Source: Marinisporobacter sp. (GTDB lineage Bacteria > Bacillota > Clostridia > Peptostreptococcales > Thermotaleaceae). From it: DNA of 64,000 bases. The DNA lies in contig JAOARP010000047.1 of NCBI GenBank assembly GCA_025210525.1, positions 434,001 through 498,000 of the forward strand, in the 5' to 3' direction. The notes beneath the pieces are model-generated. The model did not search any database. It saw nothing but the letters and a program-made list of their open reading frames with translations, and had not been told where the DNA came from. Below, piece after piece: positions 16,446-24,966 of this stretch. A program made the position numbers and the translations under genes. Every line of letters begins with the position of its first letter. Positions within the stretch are counted from its first letter, which is position 1.

Positions 16446-18380
16446 ATGTCAAAAGATGTTTTATTTTCTGAAAACAACAAGCTATTATTTCTTCTTCCTG
16501 TATCACATCATTCTCCTGAGGCAATCACTTCCATACTTAAGGAGCACCCTGAAATTAAATTTGTATCTTTAGTAGGCGTAGATTTAGGAGGAAATGATAC
16601 GGATGAAAAAATTCCTGTAAATCTTTTTCTAGAGGATATTGATAACTTTTTAACTTGTGGTGTTCAAACAGATGGATCTAGTGTAGTTCTTCCTGAAATT
16701 GCTACTTTGAACAATGCTCAAGTTGACTTGATTCCTGACATGTCTGTCAACTGGTTTGTTGACTATAATTTTGATCACTGCGATCCACAAACAAATCTAC
16801 CTGTAGGAACCCTTAGAATTCCTTCTTTCCTTATCCATAACAACGTGAAGGTTGACTCTCGCTCCATTTTATTAAATGCTGTAAAACATTTTAAAAGTCA
16901 GATCCTTAATCTCCTAAAAGAATGTCCTTATGTCCTAGAAGATTTAGGCATCAGCTCTATAGATGATATTGATGAGGTTGTTTTAACAGCTGCAACAGAG
17001 CTTGAATTTTGGGTGAAAACACCTGATGACAAGGCAGATATTGAGCAGCTTTCTACTTCACAAGTATTAAAAGAACAATACTGGAAAAGAACTGTAGGTC
17101 CAGTTCGTACAGCAATGGAACAATCCCTTTTAGCACTTGATGAATATGGACTTGAATCAGAAATGGGTCATAAGGAAGTTGGAGGCGTAAAAGCAAGACT
17201 TACAGGCAACGGAAATTTTGACCATATTATGGAACAGTTAGAAATAGACTGGAAATATAGTACTGCCCTACAATGTGCTGATAATGAATTAATTGCACGA
17301 GATGTAGTAAAAGATACCTTTATGAACAATGGCTTAGAGGTTACCTTCATGGCAAAACCTGTTGAAGGAGTTGCAGGAAATGGAGAACATCATCACGTTG
17401 GTGTAGCCTTAAAGCTTAAAAATGGAAAAATGAGAAATATTTTTGCTCCACAGGATATGAAAAAAGATTATATGAGTCCTATTGGTTTTGGTGCTCTTAT
17501 GGGTCTTCTTAAAAATTATGAAGTAGTCAATCCATTTGTAACCTCTACAAATGATGGTTTTAATCGTTTAAAGCCAGGTTTTGAAGCACCTGTTTGTACA
17601 GTTTCTTCAATAGGACAATCAGCTGATTGTCTTTCACGTAACAGAACTGTTTTAGTGGGTCTTATTCGTGATATAGAAAAGCCAATGGCAACAAGATTTG
17701 AATTAAGAGCTCCAAATCCTACAAGTAATACTTATTTAGTCCTTGCTTCTGTTTATCAAGCAATGCTTCATGGTATAGAAGCCTCTTTAAAAAATCAAAA
17801 AACTTCTTCTGAGTTAGCAATAGCACTTTCTAAAGAAGCTGGAGAAGATTCCTTCTATCTTGAAAAAGAAAGAGCTTATAGAAGTGAAGAAGATGTATTT
17901 GAAGATTATACAGAAGAAGAAAGAAATACTTTATTCGGTAGACCTCCTGCTACTGTTTGGGACAATGTTATTAATTTTGACAAATATCCTGAAAAAAAAT
18001 CTGTTTTACTACAAGGAAATATCTTTAATGAAGCCATCATTAATTCTTATAAAGTTGCTATTTTAACTCAGTGGACAACAGAATTATACAATCGAATTAT
18101 TCCAGAGAATATGGAAATCGTAAGAAGCTATAAAAAGCTGCATGATCATGATTTTGTAACTGATTTAGACGTAGTGAATTGGGAAAAAATCAATCATTTA
18201 AGATATTATTTAATGAAGGATAGCCTGAATAAAAAATCCTTATTTACAAAAATAAGAGAAGCCATTGACAGAGAAGATTGTGAAGCTGTTTCTACTCTTC
18301 AATTAGAAATGCGTAGCAAAATGAATGAACTAAACGAATTATACATTATTTACAAAAGAAATTTATTTAACTTCATATAA
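16446..18380 (+). CDS. glnA: Glutamine synthetase, long clostridial form
   Basis: This 644-residue glutamine synthetase-family protein makes glutamine from glutamate, ammonia and ATP. The beta-grasp region includes VDLGGNDTDEKIPV and GVQTDGSSVVLP; the catalytic region includes ATELEFWVK, GNGEHHHVGVALK and RFELRAPNPTSNTY. It is far longer than bacterial GSI (about 440-470) because of a C-terminal extension from about residue 490, and shorter than GSIII (about 700). The extension ends in a helical region with a charged pattern. It has its own promoter and is not linked to glnR. Family is clear; subclass is less so. Confidence 0.82.
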   Translation: MSKDVLFSENNKLLFLLPVSHHSPEAITSILKEHPEIKFVSLVGVDLGGNDTDEKIPVNLFLEDIDNFLTCGVQTDGSSVVLPEIATLNNAQVDLIPDMSVNWFVDYNFDHCDPQTNLPVGTLRIPSFLIHNNVKVDSRSILLNAVKHFKSQILNLLKECPYVLEDLGISSIDDIDEVVLTAATELEFWVKTPDDKADIEQLSTSQVLKEQYWKRTVGPVRTAMEQSLLALDEYGLESEMGHKEVGGVKARLTGNGNFDHIMEQLEIDWKYSTALQCADNELIARDVVKDTFMNNGLEVTFMAKPVEGVAGNGEHHHVGVALKLKNGKMRNIFAPQDMKKDYMSPIGFGALMGLLKNYEVVNPFVTSTNDGFNRLKPGFEAPVCTVSSIGQSADCLSRNRTVLVGLIRDIEKPMATRFELRAPNPTSNTYLVLASVYQAMLHGIEASLKNQKTSSELAIALSKEAGEDSFYLEKERAYRSEEDVFEDYTEEERNTLFGRPPATVWDNVINFDKYPEKKSVLLQGNIFNEAIINSYKVAILTQWTTELYNRIIPENMEIVRSYKKLHDHDFVTDLDVVNWEKINHLRYYLMKDSLNKKSLFTKIREAIDREDCEAVSTLQLEMRSKMNELNELYIIYKRNLFNFI

Positions 18381-18391
18381 AATATAAAAAT

Positions 18392-18419
18392 TCCTCCTTA
18401 GCAATATTGTTAAGGAGGA
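18392..18419 (-). terminator. Terminator of the MCP-like membrane gene
   Basis: Stem TCCTCCTTA/TAAGGAGGA (9 bp). On the minus strand it is followed by ATTTTTATATTTT. It may also slow plus-strand transcription from glnA. Confidence 0.65.
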
Positions 18420-18425
18420 TGCCTT

Positions 18426-19253
18426 TTATATAGATCTATATAAATTATACTTTTCTGTATTATTTGATAGATGCTTGATTTTCCCTTCCATCTCCATTAA
18501 AAGTTGTCCTATTTCCTCAATAGCTGTATTGATCTGCTCTACTGCCACAATTATTTCTTCATCTTGGCAAGTATTTTTGTTCTTTTGCTTTTCTACTAAC
18601 ACCTGTCCTATTTGATCCACCCCTTGTCTGATTTCCTTCATATTTGTAAGCATCGAATTTCTATCTTGATTGATTTGATCCGTAAAATGAGTAGTTTGTT
18701 CTAATATCTGGGTAAATTGTTTCATAAATAAAGTTAATATTTTCTCAACAAGCTCTTCCATTTCTTTATTTTTTTCCTTTGTACTACATATTTCTTCGAT
18801 CATTTCACCGATTCTTTCATAATCACAATTTTTCGCCTCTATAGTTGAACTGTTCTTTTTTCCCTCATTCTCATTTTGTTCATCGTCTTTTCCTTCATCT
18901 TCGTCTAATACTTGCATCCACGTTTTTCTAACATCCTTTATCATTTTATTGATACTTGTAATACTCACCATCAATGTAATACAAAAGCCCGCAATCCCAT
19001 TAATCATGGTCTTTTCCTGAATTTCATGTTGCTTATCTCGATATTCTCCCATGATTTTTTCCATTTCATCCCCTACGATTTTATTATTGTTACTTTCAAT
19101 CATATAATAATTAATCTTATTATGAGTTTCTTCTTCAAGCTTATGCAATAAATTAGACTCATAAACAAACAGTCCGATAAACATCATAGACATGATAAAA
19201 TAACCTATCAGAATATACATAACACATTTTTTTCTTCTTCCCTTTAAAAGCAT
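18426..19253 (-). CDS. Membrane-anchored coiled-coil protein, MCP-like
   Basis: This 275-residue protein of unknown function has two transmembrane segments (about 10-31 and 83-103) around a short polar domain of about 50 residues, an acidic linker (about 115-133), and a long C-terminal coiled coil (about 145-265). The layout copies a four-helix-bundle chemoreceptor, but the conserved signalling tip that binds CheA/CheW is absent and the coil is too short. It may be a degenerate or specialised chemoreceptor relative, or a membrane scaffold. It stands alone, convergent with glnA. Confidence 0.6.
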   Translation of the reverse strand: MLLKGRRKKCVMYILIGYFIMSMMFIGLFVYESNLLHKLEEETHNKINYYMIESNNNKIVGDEMEKIMGEYRDKQHEIQEKTMINGIAGFCITLMVSITSINKMIKDVRKTWMQVLDEDEGKDDEQNENEGKKNSSTIEAKNCDYERIGEMIEEICSTKEKNKEMEELVEKILTLFMKQFTQILEQTTHFTDQINQDRNSMLTNMKEIRQGVDQIGQVLVEKQKNKNTCQDEEIIVAVEQINTAIEEIGQLLMEMEGKIKHLSNNTEKYNLYRSI

Positions 19254-19457
19254 TCTTTCCTCACCTCCAATCTTTCATACTTGTCTCTTTTTCACTATAT
19301 TATATTCACAAGTGCTAAATAAGGATAAACATAATCCCCATAAATTTTCTATCGAGAGTATCTTAAAATGATTTTATTCTTCAAATAAAGAATAGTCCAT
19401 CCCTTCATTGTAGACAATACTAAATATGACTTATATCCTTATTTGGAGGTTGAAAAT

Positions 19458-20306
19458 ATGGATTTATCGTTTATCAAAGATATTCATTTTCCTAATAATA
19501 TTAAGCCTTTTTTTACTTCACTTCTTATTCTCTTTGTCTCCTTTTGTTTAATTCGATTTGTCATGTTTCTAACAGCTAAGATTATTCAAATTACAAAATT
19601 TAATGAGCAACGTGAAATGACTATAAAGAGCGTAGTTGACTCCGTATTTGCATATTTTATTCTCACCCTTGCCATATTAAATATTTTGAGTGAATTTGAA
19701 CTCATCAAAAAATCTACTATTTTGACTGGAGCAGGTATTATTACATTAGTAGCAGGGCTTGGCGCTCAAAATCTCATTAAAGATATTATTAATGGATTTT
19801 TCATTTTATTTGAAAGACAAATGAAGGTTGGAGATTATGTGAGTATTAACGAATCCTATTTTGGAACCGTAGAAGAGATCGGTCTTCGTTCTACAGCAAT
19901 CAGAGAATGGACACTTCGAAAAGTATACATACCAAATGGAGAAATCAAAACTTTAAAAAATTATTATAAAGAAAAAGCAAGGGTCATTGTAGAAATTGTT
20001 GTTCCCTTTGAAGAAGATCATTCCTTAGCCGAAAAGATTTTGAATCAAATTTGTGAAACGATTAATGAAAAATATGATGACAAATTATATAAAGTTGGAA
20101 ATGCCAATTATTCAGAATTCAGTTTATTAGGTGTCATATCTTTAGATGGAAAACTAGGAGGAGCAAAATATATTATTATTGGTGTGGTCAATCCCCATTT
20201 CCAATGGTTCTTAAGAAATCGTATTTATGAACACGTCTTAAAAATCTTTAAAGAAAATAATATCTCCATTGCCTATCCTAGATTCTTTTTACATGACAAT
20301 GAATAA
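19458..20306 (+). CDS. mscS: MscS-family mechanosensitive channel
   Basis: This 282-residue small-conductance channel releases solutes on hypo-osmotic shock. There are three N-terminal membrane helices. The pore-lining helix region is GAGIITLVAGLGAQNLIKDI followed by GFFILFERQMKVGDYV, a strong MscS signature. A cytoplasmic beta-domain with EEIGLRSTAIREW and VYIPNGEIKTLKNYY follows. ATG at 19458 has TTGGAGGTTG upstream; the frame continues 5 codons up to a TTG that overlaps the ribosome site, so that start is rejected. It is a single gene with its own terminator. Confidence 0.9.
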   Translation: MDLSFIKDIHFPNNIKPFFTSLLILFVSFCLIRFVMFLTAKIIQITKFNEQREMTIKSVVDSVFAYFILTLAILNILSEFELIKKSTILTGAGIITLVAGLGAQNLIKDIINGFFILFERQMKVGDYVSINESYFGTVEEIGLRSTAIREWTLRKVYIPNGEIKTLKNYYKEKARVIVEIVVPFEEDHSLAEKILNQICETINEKYDDKLYKVGNANYSEFSLLGVISLDGKLGGAKYIIIGVVNPHFQWFLRNRIYEHVLKIFKENNISIAYPRFFLHDNE

Positions 20307-20337
20307 GGACAATAATCACTGTCCTTATTTATTTTTT
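20302..20337 (+). terminator. Terminator of mscS
   Basis: Perfect 10-bp stem AATAAGGACA/TGTCCTTATT with an 8-base loop, followed by TATTTTTTG. The stop codon is in the stem. Confidence 0.8.
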
Positions 20338-20422
20338 GTAACCATTTTTTCTCCTCTACATACTATGTAAATGTAAATAGAAAATTTATTAACCAAAGCT
20401 AATCATAAAAATTTTTTTGGTC

Positions 20423-20442
20423 TTATTAGCCTAGGCTAATAA
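20423..20442. promoter_or_regulatory. 20-bp palindrome upstream of feoA, probable MntR/DtxR operator
   Basis: TTATTAGCCTAGGCTAATAA is a perfect palindrome ending three bases before the ribosome site of feoA. The TTAGCC/GGCTAA core resembles DtxR/MntR-family operators. An MntR-type regulator gene lies just downstream of the feo genes, making it the obvious candidate ligand. Confidence 0.7.
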
Positions 20443-20457
20443 AAAAGGAGGTTAAAA

Positions 20458-20694
20458 ATGGAAAATTCAATTCCTCTTTCTCATCTTTCTGTCGGAACAC
20501 CCGCTCGTGTTTCAGATCTAATAACAACAGGTCTATCCAGAAGGAGAATGTTAGATTTAGGGCTAATCCCAGGCACAATTATTCATGTAGTAAGAAAGAG
20601 TCCCTTAGGAGACCCTACTGCCTATAATATAAGAGGCGCTACTATTGCTTTGAGAAAAGAAGAAGCATCCCTTATTCTAGTAAAACCAATTTAA
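20458..20694 (+). CDS. feoA: FeoA (ferrous transport accessory protein)
   Basis: This 78-residue SH3-like small protein has the typical FeoA pattern: PLSHLSVGTPARVSDL, RRRMLDLGLIPGT and YNIRGATIALRKEEASLI. It is thought to assist the FeoB transporter at the cytoplasmic face. It is the first gene of a three-gene unit (feoA, feoB G-domain, feoB membrane part) behind a DtxR/MntR-like palindrome rather than a Fur box. The second feoA in the window is at 55961-56188. Confidence 0.92.
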   Translation: MENSIPLSHLSVGTPARVSDLITTGLSRRRMLDLGLIPGTIIHVVRKSPLGDPTAYNIRGATIALRKEEASLILVKPI

Positions 20695-20717
20695 TCCTAT
20701 AGAGAGGAGTGAAATAG

Positions 20718-21509
20718 ATGGGACTCACCTGTCAATCCTGTGGTAAAGCTCTACTAAAAGAAAAATTCGACATAAAAGTAGGAAATCCTGATGAATTAGT
20801 TATTGCTTTAGCAGGTAATCCAAATGTTGGCAAAAGTACAGTATTTAATGCTTTAACAGGTCTTAAACAACATACAGGCAATTGGCCTGGAAAAACGGTA
20901 ACAAATGCTCGAGGTAATTATAAATATAAAAACAAAAAATTTGTTCTTGTAGATCTACCAGGAACCTATTCCCTTTTAGCTAATTCCGTTGAAGAACAAG
21001 TAGCTAGAGACTTTATTTGTTTTGGAAAACCAGATGCTACTGTTGTAGTTACAGATGCAACTTGTCTTGAGAGAAATCTCAATCTAGTACTGCAAGTTAT
21101 AGAGCTTACAAATAATGTGATTCTTTGTGTGAATTTAATGGACGAAGCCAAAAGAAAGGGAATCTCCATAAATCTTAAAGCATTAGAAAAAACTTTGGGT
21201 ATTCCCGTAGTAGGCACTTCTGCTAGAAGTGGTGAAGGATTAATAGCCCTTATAGATAAAATCCATGCTATTGGTATAGGTATCGAAAAAAGCTCTCCTA
21301 AGAAATTAATATATCCTAAAGAACTTGAAGATCAAATCGAAAAGCTTATCCCTCCCTTAAAAGAAATTCTAGGGGACGAATTAAATCCTAGATGGGTAGC
21401 TTTAAAAATATTAGAAGGAGACCCTACCATACTCCATTCTATACAGCAGTTTTTATATGCTGAGAATTGTTTACAAAAACAAAAGGAGGTGGCGTGCGTC
21501 TATGAATAA
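20718..21509 (+). CDS. feoB: FeoB GTPase domain, separate protein
   Basis: This 263-residue protein is the N-terminal cytosolic half of FeoB encoded on its own. G motifs are visible: G1 GNPNVGKST (about 34-42), G2 near HTGNWPGKTV, G3 DLPGTYSL, G4 NLMD and G5 SARSGEGL. A short N-terminal tail with a CQSC pair (CxxC, about 5-8) precedes the domain and could bind metal or act as a redox switch. The helical regulatory part (about 195-245) follows. Its end overlaps the next gene by 8 bp, so the two halves are translationally coupled. A split FeoB is known in some Clostridia. Confidence 0.9.
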   Translation: MGLTCQSCGKALLKEKFDIKVGNPDELVIALAGNPNVGKSTVFNALTGLKQHTGNWPGKTVTNARGNYKYKNKKFVLVDLPGTYSLLANSVEEQVARDFICFGKPDATVVVTDATCLERNLNLVLQVIELTNNVILCVNLMDEAKRKGISINLKALEKTLGIPVVGTSARSGEGLIALIDKIHAIGIGIEKSSPKKLIYPKELEDQIEKLIPPLKEILGDELNPRWVALKILEGDPTILHSIQQFLYAENCLQKQKEVACVYE

Positions 21510-22902
21510 TAAAACATCTCATCCATGTGATTTATTAGCTTCGTTACAAAAGGAAATTTCTAAAAAAGAACATCATCAATTTAGAGATATGATGGTTAGC
21601 AGCATTTATTCTGAAGCAGAGGGCATTGCAAGAAGTGTCGTTACTAAAAAAAATACTAAAAAATTTAATTGGGATAAAAAGTTAGATGATATCCTTACCT
21701 CTAAAATCACAGGATATCCTATTATGTTTTTATTATTAGGATTGGTTTTTTGGATTACTGTAACAGGCGCTAATGTGCCCTCCGCACTTTTAGCAGATTT
21801 CTTGTTTGATATAGAAGCACACCTTAGTACTTTATTCATAAAAGCAAATGCTTCCGCTTGGCTTCACGGTATTCTCATATTAGGTATGTATCGAACCTTA
21901 GCATGGGTAATTTCTGTTATGCTTCCTCCTATGGCTATATTTTTCCCATGCTTTACCCTACTAGAAGATTTAGGTTATCTTCCTCGTGTTGCTTTTAATC
22001 TTGACCGATTATTTAAAAAATCAGGTGCTCACGGAAAGCAATCTCTTACAATGAGTATGGGCTTTGGATGTAACGCTGCTGGAATTATCGCTTGTAGGAT
22101 TATCGATTCTCCAAGAGAAAGACTCATTGCCATGCTAACAAATAATTTCGTTCCTTGTAATGGTCGTTTTCCTACATTAATTGCTATATCTACTATTTTC
22201 GTAGGTAGTGCCGTAGCAAGTAAATATAGTAGTATTGCAGCTACCTTCTTCGTATGTATCCTTGTATTATTAGGAATTTTCATGACTCTATTAGTTTCTT
22301 TTGGACTTTCAAAAACATTATTAAAAGGGGTTCCATCTTCCTTTACACTAGAACTGCCCCCTTACAGAAGACCTCAATTTGGAAAAATCCTTTATCGCTC
22401 CTTAATCGACCGAACCATATTTGTATTAGGTCGCGCAGTAGTTATAGCTGCTCCAGCAGGTCTCATTACATGGATTTTAGCCAATGTATTTATAGGTAAT
22501 CAAAGTATTCTAGCCCATTTGGCAGATATTTTACAGCCTTTAGGTCACCTTATTGGTATGGACGGATTTATACTAATGGCTTTCATCCTCGGTTTACCTG
22601 CAAATGAAATTGTTTTGCCTATTTTGATTATGAGCTATATGGCTAAGGGAAGTATGCTTGAGTTAGATAGTCTACAAGCTATGGGAGATTTGTTTATTGC
22701 AAATGGTTGGACCTACCTTACTGCTTTAAATGTTATGATCTTTTCACTCCTTCATTTCCCTTGTGCCACTACCCTTTGGACTATCAAAAAAGAATGTGGG
22801 AGTTCAAAATGGACACTTTTCGCAGCAGTCATGCCTACAATCATTGCAATCATCACATGTTTCATTATAACTCAAGGCGCTAGACTTCTAGGGCTTGCAT
22901 AA
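21502..22902 (+). CDS. feoB: FeoB membrane permease domain, separate protein
   Basis: This 466-residue protein is the transmembrane half of FeoB. Hallmarks are the first Gate region with GYLPRVAF, HGKQSLTMSMGFGCNAAGI, NNFVPCNGRFPTLIAI, ELPPYRRPQF and FILGLPANEIVLP. The ATG at 21502 is chosen because AAAGGAGGT lies 12 bases upstream; a longer frame would start inside the G-domain gene. It overlaps that gene by 8 bp. Substrate is Fe2+ by family, but local control by an MntR-type regulator suggests Mn2+ should be considered. Confidence 0.9.
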   Translation: MNNKTSHPCDLLASLQKEISKKEHHQFRDMMVSSIYSEAEGIARSVVTKKNTKKFNWDKKLDDILTSKITGYPIMFLLLGLVFWITVTGANVPSALLADFLFDIEAHLSTLFIKANASAWLHGILILGMYRTLAWVISVMLPPMAIFFPCFTLLEDLGYLPRVAFNLDRLFKKSGAHGKQSLTMSMGFGCNAAGIIACRIIDSPRERLIAMLTNNFVPCNGRFPTLIAISTIFVGSAVASKYSSIAATFFVCILVLLGIFMTLLVSFGLSKTLLKGVPSSFTLELPPYRRPQFGKILYRSLIDRTIFVLGRAVVIAAPAGLITWILANVFIGNQSILAHLADILQPLGHLIGMDGFILMAFILGLPANEIVLPILIMSYMAKGSMLELDSLQAMGDLFIANGWTYLTALNVMIFSLLHFPCATTLWTIKKECGSSKWTLFAAVMPTIIAIITCFIITQGARLLGLA

Positions 22903-22934
22903 AAAGAAGCACATCTATGGTGTTTCTTTTTTTA
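22901..22934. terminator. Bidirectional terminator between feoB and mntR
   Basis: A-rich AAAAAGAAGCAC pairs with GTGTTTCTTTTTTT (one mismatch), between the two convergent genes and overlapping the mntR stop codon. Confidence 0.7.
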
Positions 22935-23372
22935 TTCAATTTCTTCACTCCAATGCTTCTTTTCACTCACCTCACAAAAACTTTCAAATTTTTTCATTGT
23001 TTCTGGATCTTTTTTCATAAATTCCACTAACTTTTCTATTGCCCAAATCGTAGGAGGACTCAAATAATGCTCCATGGCTTCTGCCTCGGCTTCAACATCA
23101 CATGGGCTATTGATTACAGATAGAAATTGTTGTAATACATGATTTCTTTTTACCAATAAGCTACCTAGTTTTTTTCCTTCTTTTGTTAGGTGAATCCCTT
23201 CATATTTCTTGTATATAATATAGCTTGCATCATGTAGCTTTCTTAAAGCCTTCACAACAGATGGTGAGGATACATTTAATTTTTCTGCTATATCTCTAAC
23301 TCTTATTTCACTTTTTATTAAGGATAATCTATATATTTCCTCTAAGTAATCTTCTAAGCTTGGTGATAGCAT
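22932..23372 (-). CDS. mntR: MntR-type DtxR-family metalloregulator
   Basis: This 146-residue regulator has an N-terminal winged helix (LNVSSPSVVKALRKL, recognition region) and a dimerisation domain with no C-terminal SH3 domain, so it is the short MntR form. Residues matching the B. subtilis MntR Mn2+ site are present: D8, E11, the His of RNHVLQQFL, and E-x-x-EH in EAEAMEHYLS. It is convergent with the feo genes and probably binds the palindrome at feoA. Its leader carries a predicted manganese riboswitch and terminator. MntR-like call is strong; choice of Mn2+ over Fe2+ is inference. Confidence 0.88.
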   Translation of the reverse strand: MLSPSLEDYLEEIYRLSLIKSEIRVRDIAEKLNVSSPSVVKALRKLHDASYIIYKKYEGIHLTKEGKKLGSLLVKRNHVLQQFLSVINSPCDVEAEAEAMEHYLSPPTIWAIEKLVEFMKKDPETMKKFESFCEVSEKKHWSEEIE

Positions 23373-23402
23373 CCCATCTCCCCCTTTTTTGTAAAATAAA
23401 TA

Positions 23403-23450
23403 AGACCTTTATTTTAAGAACACAAACAAGTATTCCTAAAATAAAGGTCT
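23403..23450 (-). terminator. Riboswitch-linked terminator upstream of mntR
   Basis: AGACCTTTATTTTA (23403-23416 on plus) pairs perfectly over 14 bp with TAAAATAAAGGTCT (23437-23450). On the minus strand, the 5' arm contains the GAGACCTTT that closes the riboswitch, so the two folds exclude each other. The following U-rich stretch is TATTTATTTT. Confidence 0.7.
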
Positions 23451-23545
23451 CGTTCCAAGATCATCCTTGCACTGAAGCGGGTGTTTTCACCAGCATGTCG
23501 CAATCAGTGTTCAAAGCAAAAGCTTTGCGAACTACTCCCCTTTAT
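23440..23545 (-). promoter_or_regulatory. yybP-ykoY-type manganese riboswitch
   Basis: On the minus strand the leader opens with AAAGGGGAGTAG and closes with GGAACGAGACCTTT, the conserved ends of the yybP-ykoY (Mn2+) riboswitch. Between them GTTC/GAAC, AAAGC/GCTTT, CACTG/CAGTG, GGTG/CACC and AAG/CTT helices can form a multi-way junction. Mn2+ binding should stabilise the closing helix and prevent the downstream terminator, so expression of mntR would rise with Mn2+. Confidence 0.75.
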
Positions 23546-23687
23546 TTAAATTCTTATCTTACTTTTATTATATGTAAGTTTCTCAAAAATGTTCACAAAT
23601 TTTCTTTACTTTTTAGTCAAATTTTACAATCATAATTTTTCCTCACCTGCACATACTAAAATTAAGTTCATGAAAGGAGAGATTTTT

Positions 23688-23891
23688 ATGAGTTGGAAGC
23701 GTGGTCATGTAACATTAGATGATGGTACAGTATATCCTGCTGAACTTTTAATCCATGATGATGAAGTATGGAATGTAAGGATTTTCAAAGGAAATAATGT
23801 TATAGAAGAAATAGATGCAGAAACTTTTGCCCATAAATTAGGTAAAAAACCTGAAGAAGTCTATCCTTTTACCTACGAACTAGAATCTTAA
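23688..23891 (+). CDS. Small conserved-looking protein of unknown function
   Basis: This 67-residue acidic protein has no signal peptide or membrane helix. The predicted structure is mostly beta, with WKRGHVTLDDGTVYPAELLI, DDEVWNVRIFKGNNV and a C-terminal EEVYPFTYELES. ATG at 23688 has AAAGGAGAG upstream. The same frame extends about 33 codons further up without a ribosome site, so the short form is chosen. It has its own terminator. I do not recognise the family. Confidence 0.65.
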   Translation: MSWKRGHVTLDDGTVYPAELLIHDDEVWNVRIFKGNNVIEEIDAETFAHKLGKKPEEVYPFTYELES

Positions 23892-23894
23892 AGC

Positions 23895-23920
23895 AAAAGT
23901 CCCTTATTTTGGGGACTTTT
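23895..23920 (+). terminator. Terminator of the 67-residue gene
   Basis: AAAAGTCCC (23895-23903) pairs with GGGACTTTT (23912-23920), 8-base loop, immediately after the stop codon. Confidence 0.8.
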
Positions 23921-23949
23921 CACTTTTCAAACTGGGAAACTCACTCTTT

Positions 23950-24822
23950 TTATTCTTTGAAATTAATTTCTTTATATTTTGTTGGCGATACATTATAATG
24001 CTTTTTAAATACACGGCTAAAATAATTTATACTCTCAAATCCACATCTTATTGCTATTTCAGTTATATTTAAGTTTCCTTTATTTAAATAGTCAATAGCC
24101 TTTTCTAATCTTACTCCATTAATATAATCTGTAGTTGTTTTCCCTGTCATTTCCTTAAAAATTCTGCAAAAATGAGAAGTACTGATATGCACCCTATTTG
24201 AAAGATCAGAAGTAGTTATTTTTTCAGAGTAATTGCTGTCTATATATTTAAAAATCAAATCAAAACGTTTCAAATTATTGGATTTTAAAATAAGTTCCTT
24301 TGTAGTTAGAAATTTACTAATGTATTTTCTTAATAAAAGGACAATTAATCGATAAGTATAAGATTTCACAGCAAGCTCGTATCCGATTTCCCTCGAAAAA
24401 TATTCTTGTATTGTTATATTCACGCAGTCCAATATCTGTTTATCATTTTTAATTAAATTTTGAAAAGCTATTTGGTTTTGTGACAGGGGTGAAAGAAATT
24501 TTGTCTGGCATAAATCAACTTGATTACTAAAGAGAAATGAAGAATCCATACGAATTGTATAAAACTTCAGATCATCACTTAAACTTTCAAGGGAATGTAG
24601 TTCATTATTGTTAATGACTATGATACTGTCCTTTGTAGCATAGTAACGGTTTTTATTACATTCAACAAAAGCCTTTCCTTCAGTAAAAAAATATAGCTGC
24701 ATATTTTCATGCCAATGTGTATTAAATTTTCTTCCTTTCTTAAAGTTTTCTGCTAAAAATATATCTATACCCAAATTAGGATCTGGCATTTTCTTATAAT
24801 AATAAGTATTCAAATTTTTCAT
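23950..24822 (-). CDS. AraC-family transcriptional regulator
   Basis: This 290-residue regulator has an N-terminal cupin-like ligand domain (NTHWHENMQLYFFTEGKAF, about 35-55) and a C-terminal double helix-turn-helix (about 190-288) with SHFCRIFKEMTGKTTTDYI and IAIRCGFESINYFSRVFKKH. It diverges from the esterase gene at 24967 and probably controls it. The inducer is unknown. Confidence 0.88.
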   Translation of the reverse strand: MKNLNTYYYKKMPDPNLGIDIFLAENFKKGRKFNTHWHENMQLYFFTEGKAFVECNKNRYYATKDSIIVINNNELHSLESLSDDLKFYTIRMDSSFLFSNQVDLCQTKFLSPLSQNQIAFQNLIKNDKQILDCVNITIQEYFSREIGYELAVKSYTYRLIVLLLRKYISKFLTTKELILKSNNLKRFDLIFKYIDSNYSEKITTSDLSNRVHISTSHFCRIFKEMTGKTTTDYINGVRLEKAIDYLNKGNLNITEIAIRCGFESINYFSRVFKKHYNVSPTKYKEINFKE

Positions 24823-24910
24823 ATCTATATCCTCATATCAAAATTGTGCTAAATTTCAGCAAAACCATTCTTGAACTATTTTGTAAATGTAATTATTATA
24901 ATACAAGTAC

Positions 24911-24929
24911 GTTCTATTGTAAACAGAAC
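24911..24929. promoter_or_regulatory. Inverted repeat in the AraC-esterase intergenic region
   Basis: GTTCT and AGAAC are separated by 9 bases, downstream of a possible TATAAT at 24897-24902 for the esterase gene. It could be an operator, but the arms are short. Confidence 0.3.
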
Positions 24930-24966
24930 AATTTAAACTCAAAATTTCAAATGAGGTGATGCAAAA

